From Tenebrionibacter intestinalis (lineage in GTDB: Bacteria > Pseudomonadota > Gammaproteobacteria > Enterobacterales > Enterobacteriaceae): a DNA stretch of 64,000 bases. The stretch covers positions 62,001 to 126,000 of the forward strand of contig NZ_JAEPBH010000002.1 of assembly GCF_016632365.1 (NCBI RefSeq). Direction: 5' to 3'. The position numbers and the translations under genes were made by a program. This document shows, in pieces, positions 12,108 to 21,144 of the stretch. Each line of letters opens with the position of its first letter. The first letter of the stretch is position 1. The notes beneath the pieces were generated by a model. It was not told the DNA's origin. It saw nothing but the letters and a program-made list of their open reading frames with translations, and did not search any database.

Positions 12108-13532
12108 ATGAGTACTGAAATCAAAACTCAGGTCGTGGTACTTGGGGCAGGCCCGGCGGGATATTCCGCCGCCTTCCGTTGCGCTGACTTAGGTCTGGAA
12201 ACCGTACTGGTAGAACGCTACAGCACCCTCGGCGGCGTTTGTCTGAACGTGGGCTGTATCCCTTCTAAAGCTCTGCTGCATGTTGCTAAAGTTATCGAAG
12301 AAGCTAAGGCGCTGGCCGATCACGGTATTGTTTTCGGCGAGCCGAAAACCGATATCGACAAAATTCGTACCTGGAAAGAGAAAGTCATCACCCAGCTAAC
12401 CGGCGGTCTGGCGGGCATGGCAAAAGGCCGTAAGGTCAAAGTGGTCAACGGCCTGGGTAAATTCACCGGTGCGAATACGCTGGAGGTGGACGGTGAAAAT
12501 GGCAAAACCGTCGTCAACTTTGACAACGCGATCATCGCCGCCGGTTCCCGCCCGATTCAACTGCCGTTTATCCCGCATGAAGACCCGCGCGTTTGGGATT
12601 CTACCGATGCGCTGGAGCTGAAATCCGTACCGAAACGCCTGCTGGTTATGGGCGGTGGGATTATCGGCCTGGAAATGGGAACGGTGTATCACGCGCTGGG
12701 TTCGGAAATTGACGTGGTTGAAATGTTCGACCAGGTGATCCCGGCGGCTGACAAAGACGTGGTAAAAGTCTTTACTAAGCGTATCAGCAAGAAGTTCAAC
12801 CTGATGCTGGAAACCAAAGTCACAGCCGTTGAAGCCAAAGAAGACGGTATTTACGTCTCTATGGAAGGCAAGAAAGCGCCGGCTGAACCACAGCGTTATG
12901 ACGCAGTGCTGGTAGCGATTGGCCGTGTGCCGAACGGCAAAAACCTGGATGCGGGCAAAGCGGGCGTGGAAGTGGACGAACGCGGCTTTATCCACGTTGA
13001 CAAGCAGATGCGTACTAACGTGCCGCATATTTTCGCTATCGGCGATATCGTCGGCCAGCCGATGCTGGCGCATAAAGGCGTGCATGAAGGCCACGTCGCG
13101 GCTGAAGTTATTGCCGGCATGAAGCACTACTTCGACCCGAAAGTTATTCCGTCCATCGCCTACACCGAGCCGGAAGTGGCGTGGGTGGGCATGACTGAAA
13201 AAGAAGCGAAAGAGAAGGGTATCAGTTTTGAGACGTCTACTTTCCCCTGGGCGGCCTCCGGCCGGGCTATCGCTTCTGACTGCGCAGACGGCATGACCAA
13301 GCTGATTTTTGACAAAGAAACCCACCGCGTGATCGGTGGCGCGATTGTCGGCACCAACGGCGGCGAGCTGCTGGGTGAAATCGGCCTGGCGATTGAAATG
13401 GGCTGTGATGCGGAAGATATTGCGCTGACCATCCATGCGCACCCGACGCTGCACGAGTCAGTCGGCCTGGCAGCCGAAGTGTATGAGGGCAGCATTACCG
13501 ATCTGCCAAACCCGAAAGCAAAGAAAAAGTAA
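12108..13532 (+). CDS. lpd: Dihydrolipoamide dehydrogenase (E3)
   Basis: Lpd reoxidises dihydrolipoyl groups with NAD+ and is shared by the pyruvate and 2-oxoglutarate dehydrogenases and the glycine cleavage system. The 474-aa flavoprotein has an N-terminal FAD-binding motif (GAGPAGYSAA), the redox-active disulfide in GGVCLNVGCIPSKALLH, and an NAD-binding GGGIIGLEMG. The C-terminal dimer domain carries the catalytic His-Glu pair (HAHPTLHES). Two ATGs are adjacent; the second (12108, MSTEIKTQ) matches the E. coli start. A terminator follows at 13551. Confidence 0.98.
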   Translation: MSTEIKTQVVVLGAGPAGYSAAFRCADLGLETVLVERYSTLGGVCLNVGCIPSKALLHVAKVIEEAKALADHGIVFGEPKTDIDKIRTWKEKVITQLTGGLAGMAKGRKVKVVNGLGKFTGANTLEVDGENGKTVVNFDNAIIAAGSRPIQLPFIPHEDPRVWDSTDALELKSVPKRLLVMGGGIIGLEMGTVYHALGSEIDVVEMFDQVIPAADKDVVKVFTKRISKKFNLMLETKVTAVEAKEDGIYVSMEGKKAPAEPQRYDAVLVAIGRVPNGKNLDAGKAGVEVDERGFIHVDKQMRTNVPHIFAIGDIVGQPMLAHKGVHEGHVAAEVIAGMKHYFDPKVIPSIAYTEPEVAWVGMTEKEAKEKGISFETSTFPWAASGRAIASDCADGMTKLIFDKETHRVIGGAIVGTNGGELLGEIGLAIEMGCDAEDIALTIHAHPTLHESVGLAAEVYEGSITDLPNPKAKKK

Positions 13533-13550
13533 TCTTCGCTTTACGTCATA

Positions 13551-13574
13551 AGCGGCCCTGCGGGGCCGTTTTTT
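13551..13574 (+). terminator. Terminator after lpd
   Basis: CGGCCC-TGC-GGGGCCG stem followed by TTTTTT, 20 bases after the lpd stop. It separates the core operon from the accessory island that follows. Confidence 0.9.
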
Positions 13575-13652
13575 ATGGGATTAACAACGTTTAGTTTGAG
13601 TGCGTTGCGCATGCGGGCGCTTGCAGACGCGCACCGTAAACCAGGCTTCTGC

Positions 13653-13832
13653 TCAAAGGGCGCCTAAAAAAGGCGATAAAACAAAAAAGTATATCAGCCC
13701 GGCAATAATGGCCATAATGATTAACGTGATGAATCCCGGCAACCCTTCGGTCTCTAATTTAAAAAGCATTATGATAATTAATATAAGTAATATAAAGAAA
13801 ATAAAAGCTGCGGGTAATAATATAAATACCAT
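13653..13832 (-). CDS. Small two-span membrane protein, 59 aa, unknown function
   Basis: A short minus-strand frame starts at ATG 13832, with AGGGA 7 bases upstream, and stops at 13653. The product begins MVFILLPAAFIFFILL. It has two hydrophobic segments (residues about 2-23 and 33-56) split by a short polar turn, KLETEGLPG, and ends SPFLGAL. Continuous hydrophobicity and the RBS argue for a real gene; the length means it would be missed by many gene callers. It is AT-richer than its neighbours. It lies between lpd and the lipoprotein/phospholipase island, where E. coli carries yacH. I do not recognise the family; a role with the effector module is possible but unproven. Confidence 0.55.
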   Translation of the reverse strand: MVFILLPAAFIFFILLILIIIMLFKLETEGLPGFITLIIMAIIAGLIYFFVLSPFLGAL

Positions 13833-14022
13833 TTCACCATCCCTGAATGCGTGCTTCGTTTACCTGTTGTTTTATTTACCTTGTCGGCATTACGCTCAAA
13901 CGTTCATTTCCAGACGGTTATATTCTCACAAAATTCAGTTAAACGCATAAAGTTAAATTGCGTAGGGTATATTCGCGGTAGTTACTGAGCATGATATAAA
14001 ATTGGCGCAGGGAGCGTGCAAT

Positions 14023-14565
14023 ATGCAGGGAAGGTGGAAAACAATACTGCTGTTAGCTTTTTTATTATCAGGCTGTGGGCCGGTTGAAATAACCGATAAG
14101 CCTGGCGGCGAGCCGGTTAGCTACGTGGCGGCCAATCTGCTGGGCTATAACCCTATGGCAGGCACTAATATCAACTGGTTTTCGGTAAACGGCTACCGGG
14201 GGCGTACCGGGGGATTTACCTGCTGCGTGTCGCTGCCGGAAAAATGGCAGCCCCATATGAAGGTGGCGGTTGAATGGGAGGTTAACCCAAATCCGTTTCC
14301 TAAGGATATCCCCAGATACAGTGACCCGAAGTATGACGCTTATATGAAAAAATATAAGGCTAACTTCCGTCAATATAAAGCGGTCGCCACTATCCCTGAA
14401 TATAAGGAATCCTGCGGCCTGCAGGTGCATTTTTTACCCTGCCGGCAGGTGAAGGTGACCGCCACCTGCCACGGTGTGGAGCACCCCGACCACCCGATTA
14501 AGGAGCCTTTTGATTTGCCAGAGCCTGCCCGCTGCTTAACTGAAAACCCCTTAAAAACGACTTAA
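14023..14565 (+). CDS. DUF3304-like lipoprotein, probable immunity protein, copy A
   Basis: This is a 180-aa predicted lipoprotein. A basic N-terminus and hydrophobic stretch end in the lipobox LLSGC (Cys18), with no Asp after the Cys, so outer-membrane or periplasmic attachment is likely. The mature part has paired cysteines (CC near 67-68, C131, C140, C149) and resembles the DUF3304 lipoproteins I recall next to Tle1-type phospholipase effectors. The longest frame begins at a TTG 21 bases upstream, but ATG 14023 has GGGAG at good spacing and gives the lipoprotein signal. It is nearly identical to the next gene. Immunity function is inferred from context. Confidence 0.75.
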   Translation: MQGRWKTILLLAFLLSGCGPVEITDKPGGEPVSYVAANLLGYNPMAGTNINWFSVNGYRGRTGGFTCCVSLPEKWQPHMKVAVEWEVNPNPFPKDIPRYSDPKYDAYMKKYKANFRQYKAVATIPEYKESCGLQVHFLPCRQVKVTATCHGVEHPDHPIKEPFDLPEPARCLTENPLKTT

Positions 14566-14633
14566 TAACGAGTATATTTTATCACCGTGGCCGATAATCA
14601 GGGCCATAACCGCTAAAACAGAGGATGCGCAAT

Positions 14634-15155
14634 ATGCAGGGAAGGTGGAAAACAACACTGCTGTTAGCTTTTTTATTATCAGGCTGTGGGCCGGTTGAAA
14701 AAACCGATAAGCCTGGCGGCGAGCCGGTTAGCTACGTGGCGGCCAATCTGCTGGGCTATAACCATATGGCAGGCACCAAAATTAACTGGTTTTCGGTAAA
14801 CGGCTACCGGGGGCGCACCGGGGGATTTACCTGCTGCGTGTCGCTGCCGGAAAAATGGCAGCCCCATATGAAGGTGGCGGTTGAATGGGAGGTTAACCCA
14901 AATCCGTTTCCCAGGGACTTACCCGAATTTAATGACCCGAAGTATGACGCTTATATGAAAAAATATAAGGCTAACTACCGTCAATATAAAGCGGTCGCTA
15001 CTATCCCTGAATATGAGGAATCCTGCGGCCTGCAGGTGCATTTTCTACCCTGCCGGCAGGTGAAGGTGACCGCCACCTGTCACGGTGTGGAGCACCCCGA
15101 CCACCCGATTAAGGAGCCTTTCGATTTGCCGGAGCCTGCCCAATGCCCTCAATAA
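14634..15155 (+). CDS. DUF3304-like lipoprotein, probable immunity protein, copy B
   Basis: This is a 173-aa tandem paralogue of the preceding lipoprotein, offset by 611 bases, with the same signal peptide and lipobox (Cys18). Over the first 170 residues about 12 positions differ, five of them within residues 94-100; the C-terminal tail is shorter and ends ...PEPAQCPQ. ATG 14634 was chosen because it aligns with copy A and has GAGG about 9 bases upstream. The 3' end overlaps the phospholipase start by 13 bases, so the pair are likely translationally coupled. This is the typical layout of a periplasmic immunity lipoprotein with its effector. Confidence 0.75.
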   Translation: MQGRWKTTLLLAFLLSGCGPVEKTDKPGGEPVSYVAANLLGYNHMAGTKINWFSVNGYRGRTGGFTCCVSLPEKWQPHMKVAVEWEVNPNPFPRDLPEFNDPKYDAYMKKYKANYRQYKAVATIPEYEESCGLQVHFLPCRQVKVTATCHGVEHPDHPIKEPFDLPEPAQCPQ

Positions 15156-17725
15156 TAGATTCGCTAAAAGAACGTTTTGGTAATAACCAGTTTACCACCA
15201 CCGGCGAACCGTGCTGGGTGCCGCCAGCGTTTCCGGAACGGGGGCGATTGCCTTTAACCCATAAGCAGGTTATCGCCAATATAAAAAAAATAGAACGGGA
15301 AGAAACGCAATATCGCCAGCAGGCCCGCCGGGAGAAGGGCAACCCCTGCTGCAAGAGCCTGCATATCAGCCTGTTTTTTGACGGCACCAACAATAATGAG
15401 CCAAAAGATACCGCCAGCACCCCGCCGCACCCCTCCAACGTGGCAAAGCTGTACCACGCCTGCGCTCCTGAAAACCGCAGGGCAAATGAGTATGGCTTCT
15501 ACGCGTTCTATATTCCCGGCGTCGGCACGCCCTTCCCGCAGATTGGCACCTATGACTATTACTCAACCGGCCTGCAGTTTGCGGTGGGGGGAGAAGACCG
15601 GATCAACTGGGGGCTGGTGCAACTGTGCAATGCCCTGAACCACACCGTTACAAAAGGTTTTCTGGGTAACGGCAGGATGAAATTGGCGATTCAGGAGATG
15701 AATGGCCAGGAAAGCACGCGTCGTTCAGAAGAGCTGCGCCGGCTTGCCGAAACCCGCTACAGCGGCGCTTATAACCGTGAAGAAGTAAACCAGGCGTATT
15801 TCGCTTCGCGTAATGAACTGAACGACCTGAAGCGGCTGCGCATTCGCACTATGGAGCAACTGTTAACGCCGGTGCGCGAAAAGTTTGTGCGGGCGCAATG
15901 CAAGACTGTGGCGATAAAGCTGTTTGTGTACGGCTTTTCCCGCGGCGCGGCGGAAGCCCGCGCTTTTACCAGTTGGCTGGATGAGGCGCTGGCGGCGGGG
16001 CTGCTCGGCTTCCCGGCAGGAACGCTGCTGGGGGTAAAGGTTTCGGTAGAGTTTTTAGGGCTGTTTGATACCGTGCCGGCGGTAGGGGTGGCCAACGTAG
16101 TGCCGGGGTTTACCGGCCACAACGGCTGGGCGGGGCAGACGCAGCCGCTGCCGCAGGCCGGGTTAATCAAGCGCTGTTGCCACTTTGTGGCGGCCCACGA
16201 GCAGCGCCAGGCGTTTTCGCTGGATTCCATCCGCACCGCCGCAGGCGGCTATTTGCCCCACACCCGGGAGGTGGTCTACCCCGGTATGCACTCCGACGTT
16301 GGCGGCGGCTACCCGCCTGGTGACCAGGGCAAAAGCCGCGGCGGCGCGGGAGAGTTGTTATCGCAAATTACCCTGCATGATATGTACGCGGCGGCGATTG
16401 ACGCCGGGGCGCCGTTGACATTAGCCCCCCAGGTATTTGCGTTGTTACATCGGGAGCTAAGAAGCATTTACGCATTCAGAGAGATGGATGGTGATGTTGC
16501 CGATGAATTTATACTCTCCCCCCAAATGGTCGCCACCTTTAACAACTGGCGTTCCATGCTCAGACTCGATAATCAGCAGGAAGATCCGCTGGCGGACGAC
16601 GCAATCTATGTGCCGTTTCGCTTTGAATCGGCCTGCCTGGAAGAGATGGTGGAAGCGGAAATGATCTGGCTGACCGGCTGGCGCATTGCGCGCTTTGCGT
16701 CGCCCAGGACATCGGCGATGAATATCACCTCGCAGCCCTTTTTCCAGCATGCCTCCCAGAACCCGGAGATAACCGCGCAGCCCTATGAAGCAGGCTTTAG
16801 CCAGCAGGCGCAGCGCGCGCTGGCCCGCGAGTGGGCGCTTCAGAAGTGTAAGACGGGGGCGTTAGAGGCGTTGCGGAAAAAAGAAGTGGCAGAACGCTTA
16901 ATTAATCACGATCCGGACTGGTTTCCCGGCAGCAACCTCACGGGAGAGCCCTTGTTCGATGCCAATAACGCTCGCTGCCAGCTCTGGGAAGCCGCAACAG
17001 AGTTTGCGGCGGATTATGCGCGTAAGCTTCGCCCTGAACCCCTGTTTAAGCCTGTTATGAATCTAAAAAAACGGGGGGCTATCGACCCGGCGACCTGTAC
17101 CATTGCAGCGAACGTAGAAAGCGGCTTTTCCTGGTACGTTAGTGGATTGGCGACGGTATTACAGAAACTGGATCCTCAACTCTCCCGTAGCGCCTACATT
17201 TATACCCATCAGGTTGAATCCTATGAATATCTGCGCTTTAAATCGGCGGGCGAGTACCGGTTTCGCCAGTATATTGAGCCTTGTCTGCTAAAGAGAGAGC
17301 AGAACGATAAAATCGCCGGGCTGATAAACCTGTACGATAACTATGTTCATGATTCCAGAGCCTGGTTTATGCATTCGGAAAGCGGCGTCAGGGAGCCTTT
17401 CGGCAGCTACTTTTTATCCCGCATGATTTACTTCGGGGATAAATGGAATAAAGCCGTTCAACTGCGCTTTGACGGGCAAACCATGCCGGGCATCAGCGAA
17501 GCTCTTCAGGATAAGGCCGTTTTCGCCCATGTTCCGACATATGGCGTAAAGGTTTTTCACCGTGAAACCGGGCAGGAGATTGCCGTTGATGAAAGCAGCC
17601 TGCCCGCGCCGACCCATGAGTTTATCGCGCAGATAATCCCCCTTGTTAAGCAGCGTCGGCAGGAAAGGGATATCGCCCGGCGTGAGTTCATCGCCAGGGA
17701 ACTCAACAGGATATGGTATTCTTAA
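15143..17725 (+). CDS. DUF2235 / Tle1-type phospholipase, probable type VI secretion effector
   Basis: This 860-aa protein has an N-terminal to central alpha/beta-hydrolase of the DUF2235 type. A glycine-rich strand LHISLFFDGTNNN (about 73-85) is followed by the nucleophile elbow GFSRGA with Ser266, a candidate acid FDTV (Asp309), and MHSDVGGGYP with His383. This order fits Tle1 phospholipase effectors, which attack membrane phospholipids in the target periplasm. The C-terminal half (about 480-860) has no motif I recognise. No signal peptide, PAAR, Rhs or VgrG part is visible and no T6SS structural gene is in the window, so it would depend on a secretion system encoded elsewhere. Ribosome site GGAG lies 8 bases before ATG. 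A non-secreted hydrolase is the alternative. Confidence 0.8.
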   Translation: MPSIIDSLKERFGNNQFTTTGEPCWVPPAFPERGRLPLTHKQVIANIKKIEREETQYRQQARREKGNPCCKSLHISLFFDGTNNNEPKDTASTPPHPSNVAKLYHACAPENRRANEYGFYAFYIPGVGTPFPQIGTYDYYSTGLQFAVGGEDRINWGLVQLCNALNHTVTKGFLGNGRMKLAIQEMNGQESTRRSEELRRLAETRYSGAYNREEVNQAYFASRNELNDLKRLRIRTMEQLLTPVREKFVRAQCKTVAIKLFVYGFSRGAAEARAFTSWLDEALAAGLLGFPAGTLLGVKVSVEFLGLFDTVPAVGVANVVPGFTGHNGWAGQTQPLPQAGLIKRCCHFVAAHEQRQAFSLDSIRTAAGGYLPHTREVVYPGMHSDVGGGYPPGDQGKSRGGAGELLSQITLHDMYAAAIDAGAPLTLAPQVFALLHRELRSIYAFREMDGDVADEFILSPQMVATFNNWRSMLRLDNQQEDPLADDAIYVPFRFESACLEEMVEAEMIWLTGWRIARFASPRTSAMNITSQPFFQHASQNPEITAQPYEAGFSQQAQRALAREWALQKCKTGALEALRKKEVAERLINHDPDWFPGSNLTGEPLFDANNARCQLWEAATEFAADYARKLRPEPLFKPVMNLKKRGAIDPATCTIAANVESGFSWYVSGLATVLQKLDPQLSRSAYIYTHQVESYEYLRFKSAGEYRFRQYIEPCLLKREQNDKIAGLINLYDNYVHDSRAWFMHSESGVREPFGSYFLSRMIYFGDKWNKAVQLRFDGQTMPGISEALQDKAVFAHVPTYGVKVFHRETGQEIAVDESSLPAPTHEFIAQIIPLVKQRRQERDIARREFIARELNRIWYS

Positions 17726-18172
17726 ACAGCGGCATGTCATCGTGATACTACAGCGGGCAAGTCTGTGATTTTCCCGCTTTATAGTTAACAGATGAAAATC
17801 AACGCGCGGGCTTGACTGTTTTATTTTTCTGAGTGTTCGGGCTGGGATTGTGCTGCCTGGAATGCGTCAACGACCTTATGCGTCGTTTATTATTATATGC
17901 TTGCCCGCAGCCTGAAACCGCCAGCGACGCGCTCCTTTTGCGACAGTGTTTTGTTTTTGAAATCCCAGCGTAAATTATCTCTTCCAACTTTAACGATTCA
18001 GCCTGTGATTTAATGTTGCTTTTTTGTAAACAGATTAACACCCCCCTAAATTCCTGATATGCTGCCCGCTGCGGTACCGGGCCTTATTACCCTACAGACC
18101 TGCTGTTTCACTCAAGCGTGAAGAGGAGCATCGCCTGGCGCCGTTTTGACAATGAGAGCGAGGAGAACCGTC
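17726..18172. other. Effector-acnB intergenic region
   Basis: 447 bases without a credible gene. It holds the acnB leader, including GAGGAGCATCG near 18122 and a second purine-rich site AGGAGAACC before the GTG start. A TATGCT hexamer near 18058 could be a -10 element. Nothing else is recognised. Confidence 0.5.
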
Positions 18173-20770
18173 GTGCTAGAAGAATACCGTAAGCACGTAG
18201 CTGAACGTGCCGCAGAAGGGATTGTTGCAAAACCTTTAGATGCAACCCAGATGGCCGCGCTGGTTGAGCTGCTAAAGACGCCGCCTGAGGGTGAAGACGC
18301 ATTTTTATTAGATCTTATTACTAACCGTGTTCCGCCGGGCGTTGATGAAGCCGCCTATGTCAAAGCCGGGTTCCTGGCCGCGCTGGCTAAAGGCGAGGCC
18401 GTCTCTCCGCTAATTTCCCCTGAAAAGGCGGTCGAACTGCTGGGCACTATGCAGGGCGGGTATAACATACATCCGCTGATTGACGCGCTGGATAACGATA
18501 AGCTGGCCCCTGTCGCTGCAAAAGCGCTGTCCCATACGCTACTGATGTTCGACAGCTTCTACGATGTGCAGGAAAAGGCCAATGCGGGCAACTCCTGGGC
18601 CAGGCAGATTCTTCAGTCCTGGGCGGACGCAGAATGGTTCCTTTCCCGCCCGCCGCTGGCCGATAAACTGACCGTGACCGTCTTTAAGGTCACCGGCGAA
18701 ACCAATACCGACGATCTCTCACCGGCGCCCGATGCGTGGTCACGCCCGGATATTCCCCTGCACGCCCTGGCGATGCTGAAAAACGAGCGTGAAGGCATTC
18801 AGCCCGATAAGCCGGGCGTGGTCGGCCCGATTAAGCAAATAGAAACCTTAAAGAAAAAAGGCTTCCCGCTGGCCTATGTGGGGGACGTTGTCGGCACAGG
18901 CTCCTCGCGTAAATCCGCCACCAACTCCGTGCTGTGGTTTATGGGCGATGATATTGCGTATGTCCCCAACAAGCGCGGCGGCGGCGTAGTGCTGGGCGGC
19001 AAAATTGCGCCAATCTTCTTTAATACTATGGAAGACGCCGGCGCGCTGCCGATTGAGGTTGATGTGAGCAACCTGAATATGGGCGATATTATCGATATCT
19101 ATCCCCATAAAGGCGAAGTGCGCAAACATGAAACGGGCGAGCTGCTGGCGAGCTTTACGCTGAAAACCGATGTGCTGGCGGATGAAGTACGCGCCGGCGG
19201 GCGTATTCCGCTCATCATTGGCCGTGGGCTGACGGCGAAGGCGCGCGAGGCGCTGAACCTTGCGCCCAGCGATGTATTTCGCAAAGCAAAGGACGTGGCG
19301 CAAAGCAGCCGTGGCTTCTCGCTGGCGCAAAAAATGGTGGGCCGCGCCTGCGGCGTTGACGGCATTCGCCCGGGCGCATACTGCGAGCCAAAAATGGCGT
19401 CTGTCGGTTCGCAGGATACCACCGGGCCGATGACCCGCGATGAGCTCAAGGATCTGGCGTGCCTGGGGTTCTCCGCCGATCTGGTCATGCAGTCGTTCTG
19501 CCATACCGCCGCTTACCCGAAACCGGTTGATGTGCAAACGCACCACAGCCTGCCGGACTTTATCATGAATCGCGGCGGCGTATCGCTGCGCCCGGGCGAT
19601 GGGATCATCCACTCCTGGTTAAACCGCATGCTGTTGCCGGATACCGTCGGCACCGGCGGCGATTCTCATACCCGTTTCCCTATTGGGATATCTTTCCCGG
19701 CGGGGTCCGGTCTGGTGGCGTTCGCCGCCGCGACCGGCGTAATGCCGCTGGATATGCCGGAATCGGTGCTGGTGCGCTTTAAGGGAAAAATGCAGCCGGG
19801 CATCACCCTGCGCGATCTGGTACACGCCATTCCCTACTATGCCATTCGGCAGGGCCTGCTGACCGTTGAGAAGAAGGGCAAGAAAAACGTCTTTTCTGGC
19901 CGCATACTTGAAATAGAAGGGTTGCCGGATTTAAAAGTGGAGCAGGCGTTTGAACTGGCGGATGCCTCTGCCGAGCGATCGGCTGCGGGCTGTACCATTA
20001 AGCTGGATAAAGCGCCGATTATCGAATACCTCAACTCCAACATTATTTTGCTGAAGTGGATGATTGCTGAAGGCTACGGCGAACGCCGCACGCTGGAGCG
20101 CCGCATCCAGGGCATGGAAAAATGGCTGGCCGATCCGCAGTTGCTGGAAGCTGACGCCGATGCGCAGTACGCGGCCGTTATCGACATCGACCTTAATGAA
20201 GTGAAAGAACCTATCCTGTGCGCGCCGAACGATCCGGACGACGCGCGTCTGCTTTCCACCGTGCAGGGGGACAGGATTGATGAAGTATTTATTGGCTCCT
20301 GTATGACCAACATCGGCCACTTCCGCGCGGCAGGCAAGTTGCTCGATAGCCATAAAGGCCAGTTGCCGACCCGCCTGTGGGTAGCGCCGCCGACCCGGAT
20401 GGATGCCGCGCAGCTTACCGAAGAGGGTTACTACAGCGTCTTTGGCAAGAGCGGCGCGCGTATTGAAATTCCGGGTTGTTCGCTGTGCATGGGCAACCAG
20501 GCGCGCGTGGCGGACGGCGCGACAGTGGTCTCCACCTCAACCCGTAACTTCCCGAACCGTCTTGGCAATGGCGCGAATGTTTATCTGGCATCCGCAGAGC
20601 TGGCGGCGGTAGCGGCGCTGCTGGGAAAATTGCCGACGCCGGATGAATACCTGACGTTTATGGCGCAGGTGGATAAGACGGCGGGCGATACCTACCGCTA
20701 TCTGAATTTCGACCAGCTCTCTCAATATACGGAGAAAGCGGATGGCGTAATTTTCCAGACCGTTGTGTAA
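18173..20770 (+). CDS. acnB: Aconitate hydratase B
   Basis: AcnB is the main aerobic aconitase of the citric acid cycle, interconverting citrate and isocitrate through a [4Fe-4S] cluster. It also methylates as 2-methylisocitrate dehydratase and binds RNA when the cluster is lost in E. coli. Of the 865 aa, the order is HEAT-like domain (1-160), swivel domain (about 170-370) and catalytic domains. Cluster cysteines are visible in [10 protein letters not shown] and [10 protein letters not shown] near residues 710, 769 and 772 (same total length as E. coli). The start is GTG 18173 with AGGAGA upstream; an in-frame ATG 9 codons earlier lacks family support. Confidence 0.97.
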   Translation: MLEEYRKHVAERAAEGIVAKPLDATQMAALVELLKTPPEGEDAFLLDLITNRVPPGVDEAAYVKAGFLAALAKGEAVSPLISPEKAVELLGTMQGGYNIHPLIDALDNDKLAPVAAKALSHTLLMFDSFYDVQEKANAGNSWARQILQSWADAEWFLSRPPLADKLTVTVFKVTGETNTDDLSPAPDAWSRPDIPLHALAMLKNEREGIQPDKPGVVGPIKQIETLKKKGFPLAYVGDVVGTGSSRKSATNSVLWFMGDDIAYVPNKRGGGVVLGGKIAPIFFNTMEDAGALPIEVDVSNLNMGDIIDIYPHKGEVRKHETGELLASFTLKTDVLADEVRAGGRIPLIIGRGLTAKAREALNLAPSDVFRKAKDVAQSSRGFSLAQKMVGRACGVDGIRPGAYCEPKMASVGSQDTTGPMTRDELKDLACLGFSADLVMQSFCHTAAYPKPVDVQTHHSLPDFIMNRGGVSLRPGDGIIHSWLNRMLLPDTVGTGGDSHTRFPIGISFPAGSGLVAFAAATGVMPLDMPESVLVRFKGKMQPGITLRDLVHAIPYYAIRQGLLTVEKKGKKNVFSGRILEIEGLPDLKVEQAFELADASAERSAAGCTIKLDKAPIIEYLNSNIILLKWMIAEGYGERRTLERRIQGMEKWLADPQLLEADADAQYAAVIDIDLNEVKEPILCAPNDPDDARLLSTVQGDRIDEVFIGSCMTNIGHFRAAGKLLDSHKGQLPTRLWVAPPTRMDAAQLTEEGYYSVFGKSGARIEIPGCSLCMGNQARVADGATVVSTSTRNFPNRLGNGANVYLASAELAAVAALLGKLPTPDEYLTFMAQVDKTAGDTYRYLNFDQLSQYTEKADGVIFQTVV

Positions 20771-20788
20771 ACCTGCCGGAAAGCGCAA

Positions 20789-21127
20789 AGAAGGCCGGCA
20801 GGCCTTCTGAAACTGCTGACAAACGCCGGGTTGAAGGGTTTTGGCCTGTAACGCCAGAATAATACGTCAGTATAATCAAGGCATTGATTGTTGGCTGATA
20901 ACGACAAAGAGGACAAACCTGCGCGTTTGTCCTCTTTAATCTGAAATGGCCCGCAGGCCATTTATTTGCGGCTGCTGACAAACCCCCATTCTGTCGCAGA
21001 CAGGATGGATGAAGGTCAATAAAAATAAGGAAAATCAATGCATTGATTTTCTCCTGCTTACTACAAAGAAGGAAAACCCCGTTTTTTCCTTCTTTGTCAA
21101 CAACCTGCAATGGCCGGCAGGCCATTT
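20789..21127 (-). repeat. Double MITE-like array: palindrome-element-palindrome-element-palindrome
   Basis: In the acnB/autotransporter convergent gap, three related palindromes alternate with two elements: P0 20789-20808 (AGAAGGCCGGCAGGCCTTCT), element 20809-20943, P1 20944-20963, element 20968-21107, P2 21108-21127. On the minus strand the 20968-21107 element reads TTGTTGACAAAGAAGG..., a GAAAATCAATGCATTGATTTTC-like palindrome and a CATCCATCCTGTCTGCGACAG hairpin arm, and ends TTTGTCAGCAG. It is clearly the same family as 4290-4466 and 38126-38264. The 20809-20943 unit is more diverged and lacks part of one end. P2 is followed by a T-run and could terminate acnB. No gene fits here. Confidence 0.8.
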
Positions 21128-21144
21128 TTTTATAGCGCGCGGCG

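Noticed and set aside
12396-13454. 352-aa minus-strand frame opposite lpd
   Set aside because: Antisense to a highly conserved enzyme, His/Arg/Phe-rich, with no ribosome site or motif.
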